Part shown: one piece after another, positions 1 through 7,851 of the stretch
Layout of the letters: each line of letters starts with the position of its first letter
Numbering within the stretch: the stretch's first letter is position 1
The notes under the pieces: generated by a model
Told to the model about the DNA's origin: nothing
The model's input: the letters and a program-made list of their open reading frames with translations, nothing else
The model's database searches: none
From: an uncultured bacterium
Lineage (GTDB): Bacteria; Actinomycetota; Coriobacteriia; Coriobacteriales; Coriobacteriaceae
Assembly: GCA_905215095.1 (NCBI GenBank)
Contig: CAJMOL010000022.1
Location: 1-12,471, forward strand
Direction of reading: 5' to 3'
DNA: 12,471 bases
Position numbers and translations under genes: made by a program

Positions 1-83
1 GCGCGAGGCAAAGGTTTCCCCGCCCTGCGCTCCGGCGTTGAGTCGTCGCGTGCTCGTTACAGAAAAGCTGATAATAAGTTTGT
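1..83. other. Tail of an unseen upstream gene (uncertain)
   Basis: The plus strand of this stretch leads into a strong terminator at 84-110, so an upstream plus-strand transcript must end here. One plus frame stops at TGA 39-41, leaving a short arginine-rich C-terminus (ends PALRR) about 40 bp before the terminator, which is a normal spacing. The other two plus frames stay open through the terminator, so they are less likely to be the true end. Too little sequence is present to name the gene. Confidence 0.3.
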
Positions 84-110
84 GTGCCGCCCTTTGGGGC
101 GGCACTTTTT
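84..110 (+). terminator. Rho-independent terminator of the upstream transcript
   Basis: GTGCCGCCC (84-92) pairs perfectly with GGGCGGCAC (97-105) around a TTTG loop and is followed by five T at 106-110. The 9-bp GC-rich stem plus T run on the plus strand is a textbook intrinsic terminator and ends whatever gene enters from the left. Confidence 0.9.
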
Positions 111-363
111 GTGTGGGGTCCCTGTTTCCACAATTTTCGTCAAGCTTTTGGTTAGATTTTGGTCAGTTGGTGTAAGGGTGGAAGGCCAAAAGATTGCTGA
201 CGAAAAAAGCTCAGAGAAAGTGCTGGTAGGGGAGTTGTTGAGGTTTTCGACAGCTTTTGTCAACAAGAAACTTTGCGGCTATTGCTACGGATTGCGTTGC
301 CGTGGCCTTGGCGGTGCGGGATGCTGGGCGTAAGCGTCGAATGCTCCGATTTTGGAGGCCAGC
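111..363. other. Spacer with small inverted and direct repeats
   Basis: This 253-bp stretch lies between the terminator and the small membrane-protein gene, and I see no convincing coding sequence in it. It holds TTTTCGTCA at 134-142, its perfect inverse TGACGAAAA at 198-206, and a related TTTTCGACA at 244-252. It also holds TTGTTGA (235-241) facing TCAACAA (260-266). Presumably the promoter for the gene at 364 is here, but no clear -35/-10 pair could be picked out. Confidence 0.4.
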
Positions 364-786
364 ATGGACCTGTTTCTTGAGACTCCGCAGCAACAAGCCG
401 AGCGCATGTTGCGCCAACAGCAACGGCTTATGGAGATGCAAATGCAAGGGGCGGCCGTTCAACCTCCTGCACAAAACGCCGCACCTGCGGTATCGTCTGC
501 GGGCGAGGTAGACCCAGGAGCATATTCCGTACAACAAGATTCATATGCGCAGGAGCTTGCGTTCGACAAGCGCCGCACACGTCACCGCCGCGTGGGCCAG
601 CGCCTGCGCACACTGGCGATGATCGTGCTGATCCCACTGGGGCTCGCAGCAATCTTCCTGGCCTCATATGCCCTCACGTGCATTCTCAACGGCGCCCCGC
701 CCAATGAGGTGCTTCAGCACTTGGCGGCTCTCGGCCAGCGCCTAGGCGATGTCGTAACAACCGTCCGCGCCGGCTGGGAGAGTTAG
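364..786 (+). CDS. Small single-pass membrane protein, unknown function
   Basis: A 140-residue protein that I do not recognise. The start at ATG 364 is chosen because GGAGG (354-358) ends 5 nt before it; an in-frame TTG at 352 would overlap that site. Residues 1-35 are rich in Gln and Met (three QQ-containing clusters and an MEMQMQ stretch), suggesting an amphipathic helix. Residues 36-60 are Ala/Pro/Ser-rich and probably disordered. A strongly basic patch (about 69-82, KRRTRHRRVGQR) precedes one hydrophobic segment at about 84-108, and about 30 residues follow. By the positive-inside rule the N-terminus should be cytoplasmic. No signal peptide or enzyme motif is visible. It lies 123 bp upstream of rmuC on the same strand with no terminator between, so the two may be cotranscribed. 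GC-rich third positions from its middle onward support coding. Confidence 0.75.
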   Translation: MDLFLETPQQQAERMLRQQQRLMEMQMQGAAVQPPAQNAAPAVSSAGEVDPGAYSVQQDSYAQELAFDKRRTRHRRVGQRLRTLAMIVLIPLGLAAIFLASYALTCILNGAPPNEVLQHLAALGQRLGDVVTTVRAGWES

Positions 787-909
787 CGATTTGACGCCTG
801 TGGCCCAAAATCCATTTGTCCGACTTCCGTGGAGCGCCCGGTGCGTGTGGCGGGGTAAGATTGATCGCGGTTTTGATTGATAATCGATTGGGTTTGTTGG
901 GCGGAGTCT

Positions 910-2265
910 ATGTCTGCTATTGATATTGCGCTTGTTGTGATTGCCTTGGTGGCGGTGGGGGTTGCCGTGGCTTGTGCCCTGCAGCTTAAGAGCCTTCGCG
1001 CCGAGCTGCGGGAGCGCGGCGATAGCGGTGCGGAGACGCTGGCGGCGCTCGAGCAGGCCAACAACGCGCTCGATGCCCTCAACGTCGCGCTGGCAGAAAC
1101 CCGCCGCACGGCAAATGCCATCGCGCAGCAGCAGACAACCGATGCGGCCGTGGAGCAGCAGCGCTACCTGACCATTGCGCGCGAGTTCTCGCAGGCCGGC
1201 GACCGTATGGATGACCTGCGCCGTGAGACGGCTCAACAGCTTGGCGCCAACCGCGAGGGCATCGAGCACCGCCTGGACAAGGTGCGCGAGACGGTCGATG
1301 CCCAGCTGGGCGCCATCCGCAAGGATAACAACGTTCAGCTCGACCAGATGCGCGCGACGGTGGACGAGAAGCTTTCCCGTACGCTCAACGACCGTCTGTC
1401 TGCATCGTTTAAGCAGGTGAGTGACCAGCTCGAGGCCGTGTACAAGGGCCTGGGCGACATGCAGTCTATCGCCACCGGCGTGGGCGACCTTAAGCGCGTG
1501 CTGGGCAATGTGAAGGCGCGTGGCATTTTGGGTGAGGTGCAGCTGGGCGCGATTCTGGCGGACATCCTTACGCCCGATCAGTATCTGGAAAACGTTGCCA
1601 CCAAGCCCGGCGCCTCGGAGCGCGTTGAGTTTGCCGTCAAGCTGCCGGTAGACGAGGGCGATCCCGTGCTGCTGCCGATTGACTCCAAATTCCCGGGCGA
1701 CGCGTACGAGCATCTGCTCGACGCCCAGGAGTCGGGTGACGCCGAGGCTGTGGCCGCCGCGCGCAAGACGCTCGATGCCATGGTGAAGCGCGAGGCCAAG
1801 GACATCTGCGAAAAGTACCTGAGCGTGCCCGCGACGACCAACTTTGGCATTCTGTTCGTGCCGTTTGAGGGCCTGTACGCCGAGGTCGTCAGTCGCCCCG
1901 GGCTTATCGAGACCCTGGGCCGCGACTATCACGTCAACGTTGCCGGCCCCAGCACCATGGCCGCCATCCTCAACAGTCTGCAGATGAGCTACCAGACGTT
2001 TAGGCTGCAAAAACGCACCGATGACGTGCTGCGCGTGCTTTCCGCCGTCAAGGCTGAGCTGCCGCGCTATCAGGCGGCGCTACGCCGCGCCCAACAGCAG
2101 ATCGAGACTGCGGGCAAGACGGTCGAGGGCATTATCACCACGCGCACCAACGTTATGGAGCGCAAACTCAAGGACATCGATGCGCTGGAGGATGCCGAGG
2201 AGGCCGACGCGATTCTGGGCTTGGAGTCCGCAGGCTTACTCGCGGGCCAGGAAGACGAGGACTAG
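910..2265 (+). CDS. rmuC: RmuC family DNA recombination-limiting protein
   Basis: A 451-residue RmuC family protein. The family is named for a role in limiting recombination at inverted repeats and has been related to nuclease folds; its exact reaction is not well established. Residues 3-25 form an N-terminal membrane anchor. Residues 27-180 are a long, heptad-like, Gln/Arg/Glu-rich coiled coil. The conserved RmuC domain runs from about 195 to 410, with KARGILGEVQL (202-212), LPIDSKFP (255-262), the GILFVPFEGLYAEV region (313-326) and the AGPSTMAAIL region (345-354). An acidic C-terminus follows. The start at ATG 910 has GGAG at 903-906, a rather short spacing; a TTG at 877 is in frame but would put extra residues ahead of the anchor. 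The length is normal for the family and no key segment is missing. A terminator follows 18 bp after the stop. Confidence 0.95.
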   Translation: MSAIDIALVVIALVAVGVAVACALQLKSLRAELRERGDSGAETLAALEQANNALDALNVALAETRRTANAIAQQQTTDAAVEQQRYLTIAREFSQAGDRMDDLRRETAQQLGANREGIEHRLDKVRETVDAQLGAIRKDNNVQLDQMRATVDEKLSRTLNDRLSASFKQVSDQLEAVYKGLGDMQSIATGVGDLKRVLGNVKARGILGEVQLGAILADILTPDQYLENVATKPGASERVEFAVKLPVDEGDPVLLPIDSKFPGDAYEHLLDAQESGDAEAVAAARKTLDAMVKREAKDICEKYLSVPATTNFGILFVPFEGLYAEVVSRPGLIETLGRDYHVNVAGPSTMAAILNSLQMSYQTFRLQKRTDDVLRVLSAVKAELPRYQAALRRAQQQIETAGKTVEGIITTRTNVMERKLKDIDALEDAEEADAILGLESAGLLAGQEDED

Positions 2266-2282
2266 TTGCATCTAACGGCGGG

Positions 2283-2313
2283 GCGCCTGCGTAAGCACTG
2301 CGCGGGCGCTTTT
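2283..2313 (+). terminator. Terminator after rmuC
   Basis: GCGCCTGCG (2283-2291) pairs with CGCGGGCGC (2301-2309) with one G-U pair, around a 9-nt loop, followed by TTTT at 2310-2313. It lies 18 bp after the rmuC stop and separates rmuC from the exporter gene. Confidence 0.8.
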
Positions 2314-2388
2314 CGTATCGTGCTTGCCTGAAGCGCACTTCAATGTGCAACAATGGCGTTTCGCCCTATCAGACGCGAAAGGAAGCCC

Positions 2389-4191
<1,803 letters not shown>

Positions 4192-4254
4192 AGACCCCAT
4201 ACGTGGGACAATCGTGCCCATAGGTTTGTTATGCCGCCGAGTCGAGGAGTCGTT

Positions 4255-4920
4255 ATGCCACGCGAGACCAATGCCGCCAAGCGCGAACGCGCCATCGAGG
4301 TGTGTGAGCGCCTCAACCGTCGCTATGGCCCGGTCGAGTGCTTTTTGGACCACGAGAATCCCTTCCGCCTGCTGATTGCGGTGCTGCTCTCGGCGCAAAC
4401 GACCGATGCACAGGTCAACAAGGTGACGCCGCGGCTGTTTGCCCAGTGGCCCACGCCCGAGGCCATGGCCGGGGCAAGTGTGACCGACGTGGCGGACACC
4501 ATTAAGTCGCTCGGCTTTTATAAGAGTAAGGCCAAGCATGCCGTGGGGGCCGCGCAGATGATCGTTGCCGACTACGGCGGCGAGGTGCCGGCCGACATGA
4601 AGGAGCTCGTCAAGCTGCCGGGCGTGGGGCGCAAGACAGCGAACATCGTGCTCAACGTAGGGTACGGCATCGTGGAAGGCATCGCGGTGGATACGCACGT
4701 CAACCGCATCGCGCACCGCCTGATGCTGAGTCCCAAGGCGCACGCCAAAGAGCCGCTCAAGACCGAGCAGGATCTGCTCAAGATCTTGCCGCACGAGTAT
4801 TGGGAGTCGGTCAATCACCAGTGGATCACCTTTGGCCGCGAGATTTGCGATGCCCGCAAACCCAAGTGCGACGAGTGCCCACTGGCGGACCTTTGCCCCA
4901 GCGTACGGGTGGTGCAATAG
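4255..4920 (+). CDS. nth: Endonuclease III (DNA glycosylase/AP lyase)
   Basis: A 221-residue endonuclease III, a base-excision-repair enzyme that removes oxidised pyrimidines from DNA and nicks the abasic site by beta-elimination. The helix-hairpin-helix motif LPGVGRKTAN lies at 121-130 with the catalytic lysine at 127. The catalytic aspartate is Asp146 in VDTHV. The [4Fe-4S] ligands are Cys198, Cys205, Cys208 and Cys214 with the classic C-x6-C-x2-C-x5-C spacing. Length matches the family (about 210-220). The start at ATG 4255 is preceded by GAGGAG (4244-4249); an ATG at 4231 is in frame but has no such site. The enzyme is cytosolic and complete. It sits directly downstream of the exporter gene, probably by position alone rather than shared function. 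Confidence 0.97.
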   Translation: MPRETNAAKRERAIEVCERLNRRYGPVECFLDHENPFRLLIAVLLSAQTTDAQVNKVTPRLFAQWPTPEAMAGASVTDVADTIKSLGFYKSKAKHAVGAAQMIVADYGGEVPADMKELVKLPGVGRKTANIVLNVGYGIVEGIAVDTHVNRIAHRLMLSPKAHAKEPLKTEQDLLKILPHEYWESVNHQWITFGREICDARKPKCDECPLADLCPSVRVVQ

Positions 4921-5076
4921 CTTTTTGCAAACTTTTTTGCAAAAAAGTCCCAAACCTTAGATATAGCTTGGTTGCGCAACCTTTTGAGTTTTTTCTCGGC
5001 TTAAATTGAGGATGCAATTCAAATGTCTTCTTTCGCGGAGTGGTCGCGGAGAAGAGAGTCGGGAAAGGACGACCAC
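4921..5076. other. AT-rich intergenic region ahead of the surface protein
   Basis: 156 bp, clearly lower in GC than its neighbours. It begins with TTTTTGC (4922-4928), which can pair with GCAAAAA (4939-4945). Within this, CTTTTTTGCAAAAAAG (4932-4947) is a perfect 16-bp palindrome. A 12-bp palindrome GGTTGCGCAACC lies at 4970-4981. Near the gene, TCGCGGAG occurs twice (5033-5040 and 5044-5051). The region must carry the surface-protein promoter; TTAAAT at 5001-5006 could be part of it, but no well-spaced -35 was found. The T-rich hairpin at its start could also weakly terminate nth. Confidence 0.4.
4970..4987 (+). promoter_or_regulatory. Palindromic motif, possible operator (copy A)
   Basis: GGTTGCGCAACCTTTTGA, containing a perfect 12-bp palindrome (4970-4981), lies about 90 bp upstream of the surface-protein start. 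A closely similar motif (16 of 18 positions) lies upstream of the kinase gene at 9905-9922 on the other strand. A shared regulator is possible; this is only an inference from similarity and position. Confidence 0.3.
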
Positions 5077-6615
5077 ATGAATAGGAAGCTTAACGCTGCT
5101 ATCACAGCTGGCTTGAGCCTTAGTATGGTTCTTGGCTCCACGCCGGTTGCTGCTATCGCGGCGGAGACTGCTCAGAACACGAGCGAGGGGGCTACTGCTG
5201 CAGCCTCTACTGGTGTTAAGACCGTTATTTTTGTGGCGGCAAATGGCGGCGGCGGCGCTTTCGCGGACGGAAACATCACTACTGAACCCATTGAGACTAA
5301 CGACGAGGGCATATGCCCTGTGCCGGAGTCTCCCGTGCGCGATGGCTATGTGTTTGGTGGCTGGTATTATGACAGCGCTTGCACTCAGGCCGTAGATTTA
5401 TCTCAGCCTCTTCTGGGCGGCGCCAGCAACTATGTCCTGTTCGCTAAGTGGACTGAGGCACCCTCGAAGGCGCTTAATGTGACCTACGCTGCCAATGGCG
5501 GTCAGTTCGCCGACGGCAACAACGTCATGCTGGGCCAGACTGACAGCAATGGTATTGCTCGCCAGCCGCTTGCCCCCACGCGTGACGGCTATGTGTTTGC
5601 CGGTTGGTATTATCACAGCGATGGAACCGACCCGGTTGACTTCAACCAGCCGATTGTCGGTGGCGGCAAGAATGTGACCCTTTTCGCCGCTTGGACGCCC
5701 GCGAAGCAGGACAAGACTGTCGAAATCCTCTACGTCGCCAACGGCGGTACGTTCTTCGACGGTAACGATACTATGCAGGGCGTAACCGATACCGACGGTA
5801 TCGCACGCCTGCCGCTTCAGCCTACCCGCGAGGGCTATGACTTCCTTGGTTGGTCGTACGATCGCGACGGAAATGACCCCGTCGACTTCACGAAGGCTAT
5901 CGTTGCGGGCAGCGGTCACGCGACTGTTTATGCTCAGTGGAAGCAGAACAACGAGAAGACGGTTCTCTATGTTGCCAATGGTGGCGCTTTTGCCGATGGC
6001 AATGAGACCATGGAGGGTGTCACTGACAGCGACGGCGTCGCCCGCCAGCCCCTGGCCCCGACCCGCGAGGGCTACACCTTCGCCGGCTGGACCTACGACT
6101 CCGAGGGCACCGACCCGGTCGACTTCAGCAAGCCCGTCCAGGGCGGCGGCGACCACGTGACGTTCTACGCCCAGTGGACCAAGAACGAGACGCCTGCTGT
6201 CCAGACCCACAAGGTCAATTTCTACGTTGATGGTTCCACCACTACGGTTGAGGTCGAGGACGGTAAGACTGTTGCTCAGCCCACTGATCCTTCCGTCGAC
6301 GGCTTCAACTTTGTCGGCTGGTCTTCTTCCAAGGAGTCCTTCAAGAAGTTTGACTTCTCTACTCCTATCACCGAGGACACCACTGTCTACGCTTTCTTTA
6401 CCGCTAAGACCCCCAAGTCCGAGACTTTGAAGAAGGATGAGGGCAAGAAGCAGGTTGCTGCTGATAAGAAGGACGAGGCTAAGGCCGAGAAGAAGGACGA
6501 CGCCGCCCTTGCTTCTACCGGCGATCCGACCTTCGTTGTGACCTCTGCTGCCGCCCTTACCGGCGCTGTGGCTGTCGCTGTGGGCATGTACATGACCAAG
6601 CGTCGCGAGCACTAA
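5077..6615 (+). CDS. Secreted repeat surface protein with LASTG sorting signal
   Basis: A 512-residue cell-surface protein. The start at ATG 5077 is preferred because AAAGGA (5064-5069) lies 7 nt upstream and it gives a proper signal peptide: MNRK, a hydrophobic core to about residue 28, and a likely cut after the AIAA at 26-29. An ATG at 5023 would only add a charged extension. Five repeats of the InlB-B/Flg_new (Listeria-Bacteroides) type follow, at 48-125, 133-206, 215-288, 294-367 and 378-441. Each has a beta-strand start, an ANGG-x-F-x-DGN turn (the fifth is divergent), an RDGY/REGY-x-F-x-GW core and a closing strand ending in W or F. A Lys/Asp/Glu-rich spacer (about 446-475) leads to LASTG at 478-482, a hydrophobic segment at about 486-505 and a KRREH tail, which is a sortase signal. 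The Ala in place of Pro fits the LAxTG preference reported for class E sortases. Such repeats occur in adhesins and internalins; the ligand is unknown. No sortase gene is present in the window. Confidence 0.93.
   Translation: MNRKLNAAITAGLSLSMVLGSTPVAAIAAETAQNTSEGATAAASTGVKTVIFVAANGGGGAFADGNITTEPIETNDEGICPVPESPVRDGYVFGGWYYDSACTQAVDLSQPLLGGASNYVLFAKWTEAPSKALNVTYAANGGQFADGNNVMLGQTDSNGIARQPLAPTRDGYVFAGWYYHSDGTDPVDFNQPIVGGGKNVTLFAAWTPAKQDKTVEILYVANGGTFFDGNDTMQGVTDTDGIARLPLQPTREGYDFLGWSYDRDGNDPVDFTKAIVAGSGHATVYAQWKQNNEKTVLYVANGGAFADGNETMEGVTDSDGVARQPLAPTREGYTFAGWTYDSEGTDPVDFSKPVQGGGDHVTFYAQWTKNETPAVQTHKVNFYVDGSTTTVEVEDGKTVAQPTDPSVDGFNFVGWSSSKESFKKFDFSTPITEDTTVYAFFTAKTPKSETLKKDEGKKQVAADKKDEAKAEKKDDAALASTGDPTFVVTSAAALTGAVAVAVGMYMTKRREH
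5218..6399 (+). repeat. Five tandem InlB/Flg_new-type repeats within the surface gene
   Basis: Repeat units lie at 5218-5451, 5473-5694, 5719-5940, 5956-6177 and 6208-6399. Units 1-4 share the ANGG, FxDGN, GYxFxGW and PVDF-like elements at about 74-78 residues each; unit 5 is shorter and more divergent. Units 2 and 4 are closest in protein (both have ARQPLAPTR and GTDPVDF) yet use different synonymous codons, so they are not a recent DNA duplication. Confidence 0.85.
6025..6192 (+). other. 56-codon block of all G/C third positions
   Basis: Every codon from GAC 6025 through ACG 6190-6192 ends in G or C, covering most of repeat 4. Codons on both sides (GGT 6016, ACT 6022, then CCT 6193, GCT 6196) and throughout repeats 1-3 often end in T. 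The change is abrupt. It may mark a recombined segment from a related gene with a different codon bias. Confidence 0.6.
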
Positions 6616-6661
6616 ACTCTACTAGTGTTTACCTCCGGGCTTTATTAGCCCAAACCTGATA

Positions 6662-6694
6662 GCCGCGTGGGGACCCGACCCCCACGCGGCTTTT
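6662..6694 (+). terminator. Terminator of the surface-protein gene
   Basis: GCCGCGTGGGG (6662-6672) pairs perfectly with CCCCACGCGGC (6680-6690) around a 7-nt loop and is followed by TTTT (6691-6694) in a T-rich stretch. It lies 46 bp after the stop codon at 6615. Confidence 0.92.
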
Positions 6695-6758
6695 ATGTTT
6701 TAGTTATCTTGTTGAGTTCTTCGACTTCTGCATACGTTTTTAGATATCCACGCCATAT

Positions 6759-6797
6759 AAAGGGGCGCCGCTGCGATGTGTGCAGCGGCGCCCCTTT
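6759..6797 (-). terminator. Bidirectional terminator closing the FHA-kinase operon
   Basis: AAAGGGGCGCCGCTGC (6759-6774) pairs perfectly with GCAGCGGCGCCCCTTT (6782-6797), a 16-bp stem with a 7-nt loop. On the minus strand the stem runs into TTTATAT and sits 29 bp beyond the stop of the FHA gene. On the plus strand it ends in TTTGTG and could back up the surface-gene terminator. It insulates the two convergent transcripts. Confidence 0.9.
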
Positions 6798-6826
6798 GTG
6801 TTGATTCTTATTGGGCGGGCTCGGCC

Positions 6827-7816
6827 CTAGGCCAACGCGCGTACGTCTGAGGAGATCTTCAGCACCAAAAACTCGGTCGAGGAGCCCAGTTTGAGCAGGT
6901 CGCCGTCGTGGATGGGAAACTGCTTGTCCTCGTCATCGGAGGTGCGTAGCGAACGTGGCTTTTCGATAACGGTGGTCGCGCCGTTGCGTGTCACCAGCAC
7001 CGTTCCATTAGTGGAGTGCAGGCCGCTCGCGAGCCATGCTCCGTTGGAAAACGCTACACGCAGGTGCCGACGGGATACATCGGGTCCTACGTTGGTGATG
7101 GCGTTTTGGTCGTGTGCAAAAGAGCCTAGTACCGTACCCTCGGGATCGAGGCTCAAAGGATAGATCGGCGGCAAGGCCGAGCCGTCTTTCGCAAGCCTGA
7201 GCAGCCCCAGTTTTGCAGGAGGCTCGTTGACCTTGCGGTTGGTGCACCGCGCCTGGACGACCTCGGCGGTCTCGAGCGTGCCAAAGGTCTGGGCCAGTTG
7301 CGTTATGGCAAAGTCTTTGACCTCGGAGGCGGCGGCATTGGGATCGGCCAAGCATCCGCAGACCGTTAGCGCAAGAAGCTCCAAAAGGCGCCGTTCGCTT
7401 TGCTTGAGGCCAGGCATGACAGCGATGCGGTCAAAGATATTGCGCAGGATGGAACCATCGAGCCCCCAGTGTTCGAGCGACGTTGCCATGCGCTCGAGGG
7501 CATGCGCCGTAATGGCTTGCTGGCGAGCGTTGGCGGCCGCTGGACTGCTGCCGCTGCCGATTTTTACAGCGGCAGCCAAGCTCTGGACGCTCTGCGAAAA
7601 ATCGGCAAACATCTCGGGGTCGATCTTGTCGGTGCCCGGAACGACGTGCACCACGCGTCGCGATAGAAACGTCTTTTCTGCAATGCGAAATCGTGGGGCC
7701 GGTTTGGAGCCAATCGGCTTGTCCGAAATCAGGATGCGCGCCGCTTCGCGATTGTTGATCTGCAGGTCGCACTTAAGGAAATCAAAGAGCACCTCGGAAG
7801 GTGTTTCCGCACGCAT
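6827..7816 (-). CDS. FHA-domain protein, third gene of the kinase operon
   Basis: A 329-residue cytosolic protein ending in a forkhead-associated (FHA) domain, a phosphothreonine-binding module. The FHA core spans about residues 222-320, with VLGSF (229-233), the DVSRRHLR region (246-253, holding the SRxH signature) and STNG (268-271, preceded by His where Gly is usual). The N-terminal 200 residues are an unrecognised, mainly helical domain shared with the FHA protein at 10005-10961. Shared blocks include INN-x-x-AA-x-IL, SR-x-VH-x-x-PG, a WGLDG-x-x-x-RN block, CGCLADP and FGTLET. No transmembrane segment is seen. The start at ATG 7816 has AGGAG (7826-7830) at good spacing; an upstream in-frame start would run back into the end of the kinase gene. 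The stop of the kinase gene lies 35 bp upstream with no terminator, so the two are cotranscribed. A role as reader of proteins phosphorylated by the neighbouring kinase is inferred. Confidence 0.9.
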   Translation of the reverse strand: MRAETPSEVLFDFLKCDLQINNREAARILISDKPIGSKPAPRFRIAEKTFLSRRVVHVVPGTDKIDPEMFADFSQSVQSLAAAVKIGSGSSPAAANARQQAITAHALERMATSLEHWGLDGSILRNIFDRIAVMPGLKQSERRLLELLALTVCGCLADPNAAASEVKDFAITQLAQTFGTLETAEVVQARCTNRKVNEPPAKLGLLRLAKDGSALPPIYPLSLDPEGTVLGSFAHDQNAITNVGPDVSRRHLRVAFSNGAWLASGLHSTNGTVLVTRNGATTVIEKPRSLRTSDDEDKQFPIHDGDLLKLGSSTEFLVLKISSDVRALA

Positions 7817-7851
7817 GATGCGAGACTCCTTTCTGGTATCCGGTAAAGGTG

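Noticed and set aside
742..2010. A 422-codon open frame on the minus strand
   Set aside because: It is opposite rmuC, whose protein has clear family motifs. The His/Gln/Ala/Leu-rich composition is typical of a shadow frame in GC-rich DNA.
2349..2354. AACAAT as a -10 box for the exporter gene with TTGCCT at 2324-2329 as -35
   Set aside because: The spacer is 19 bp and both hexamers are poor, so it is not listed as a feature.
5398..6612. A 404-codon open frame on the minus strand
   Set aside because: It is the antisense of the repeat surface protein. Its apparent repetitiveness simply mirrors the InlB-type repeats of the real gene.
6637..6651. GGGCT/AGCCC hairpin after the surface-protein stop
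   Set aside because: The stem is only 5 bp and no T run follows; the much stronger hairpin at 6662-6690 is the real terminator.
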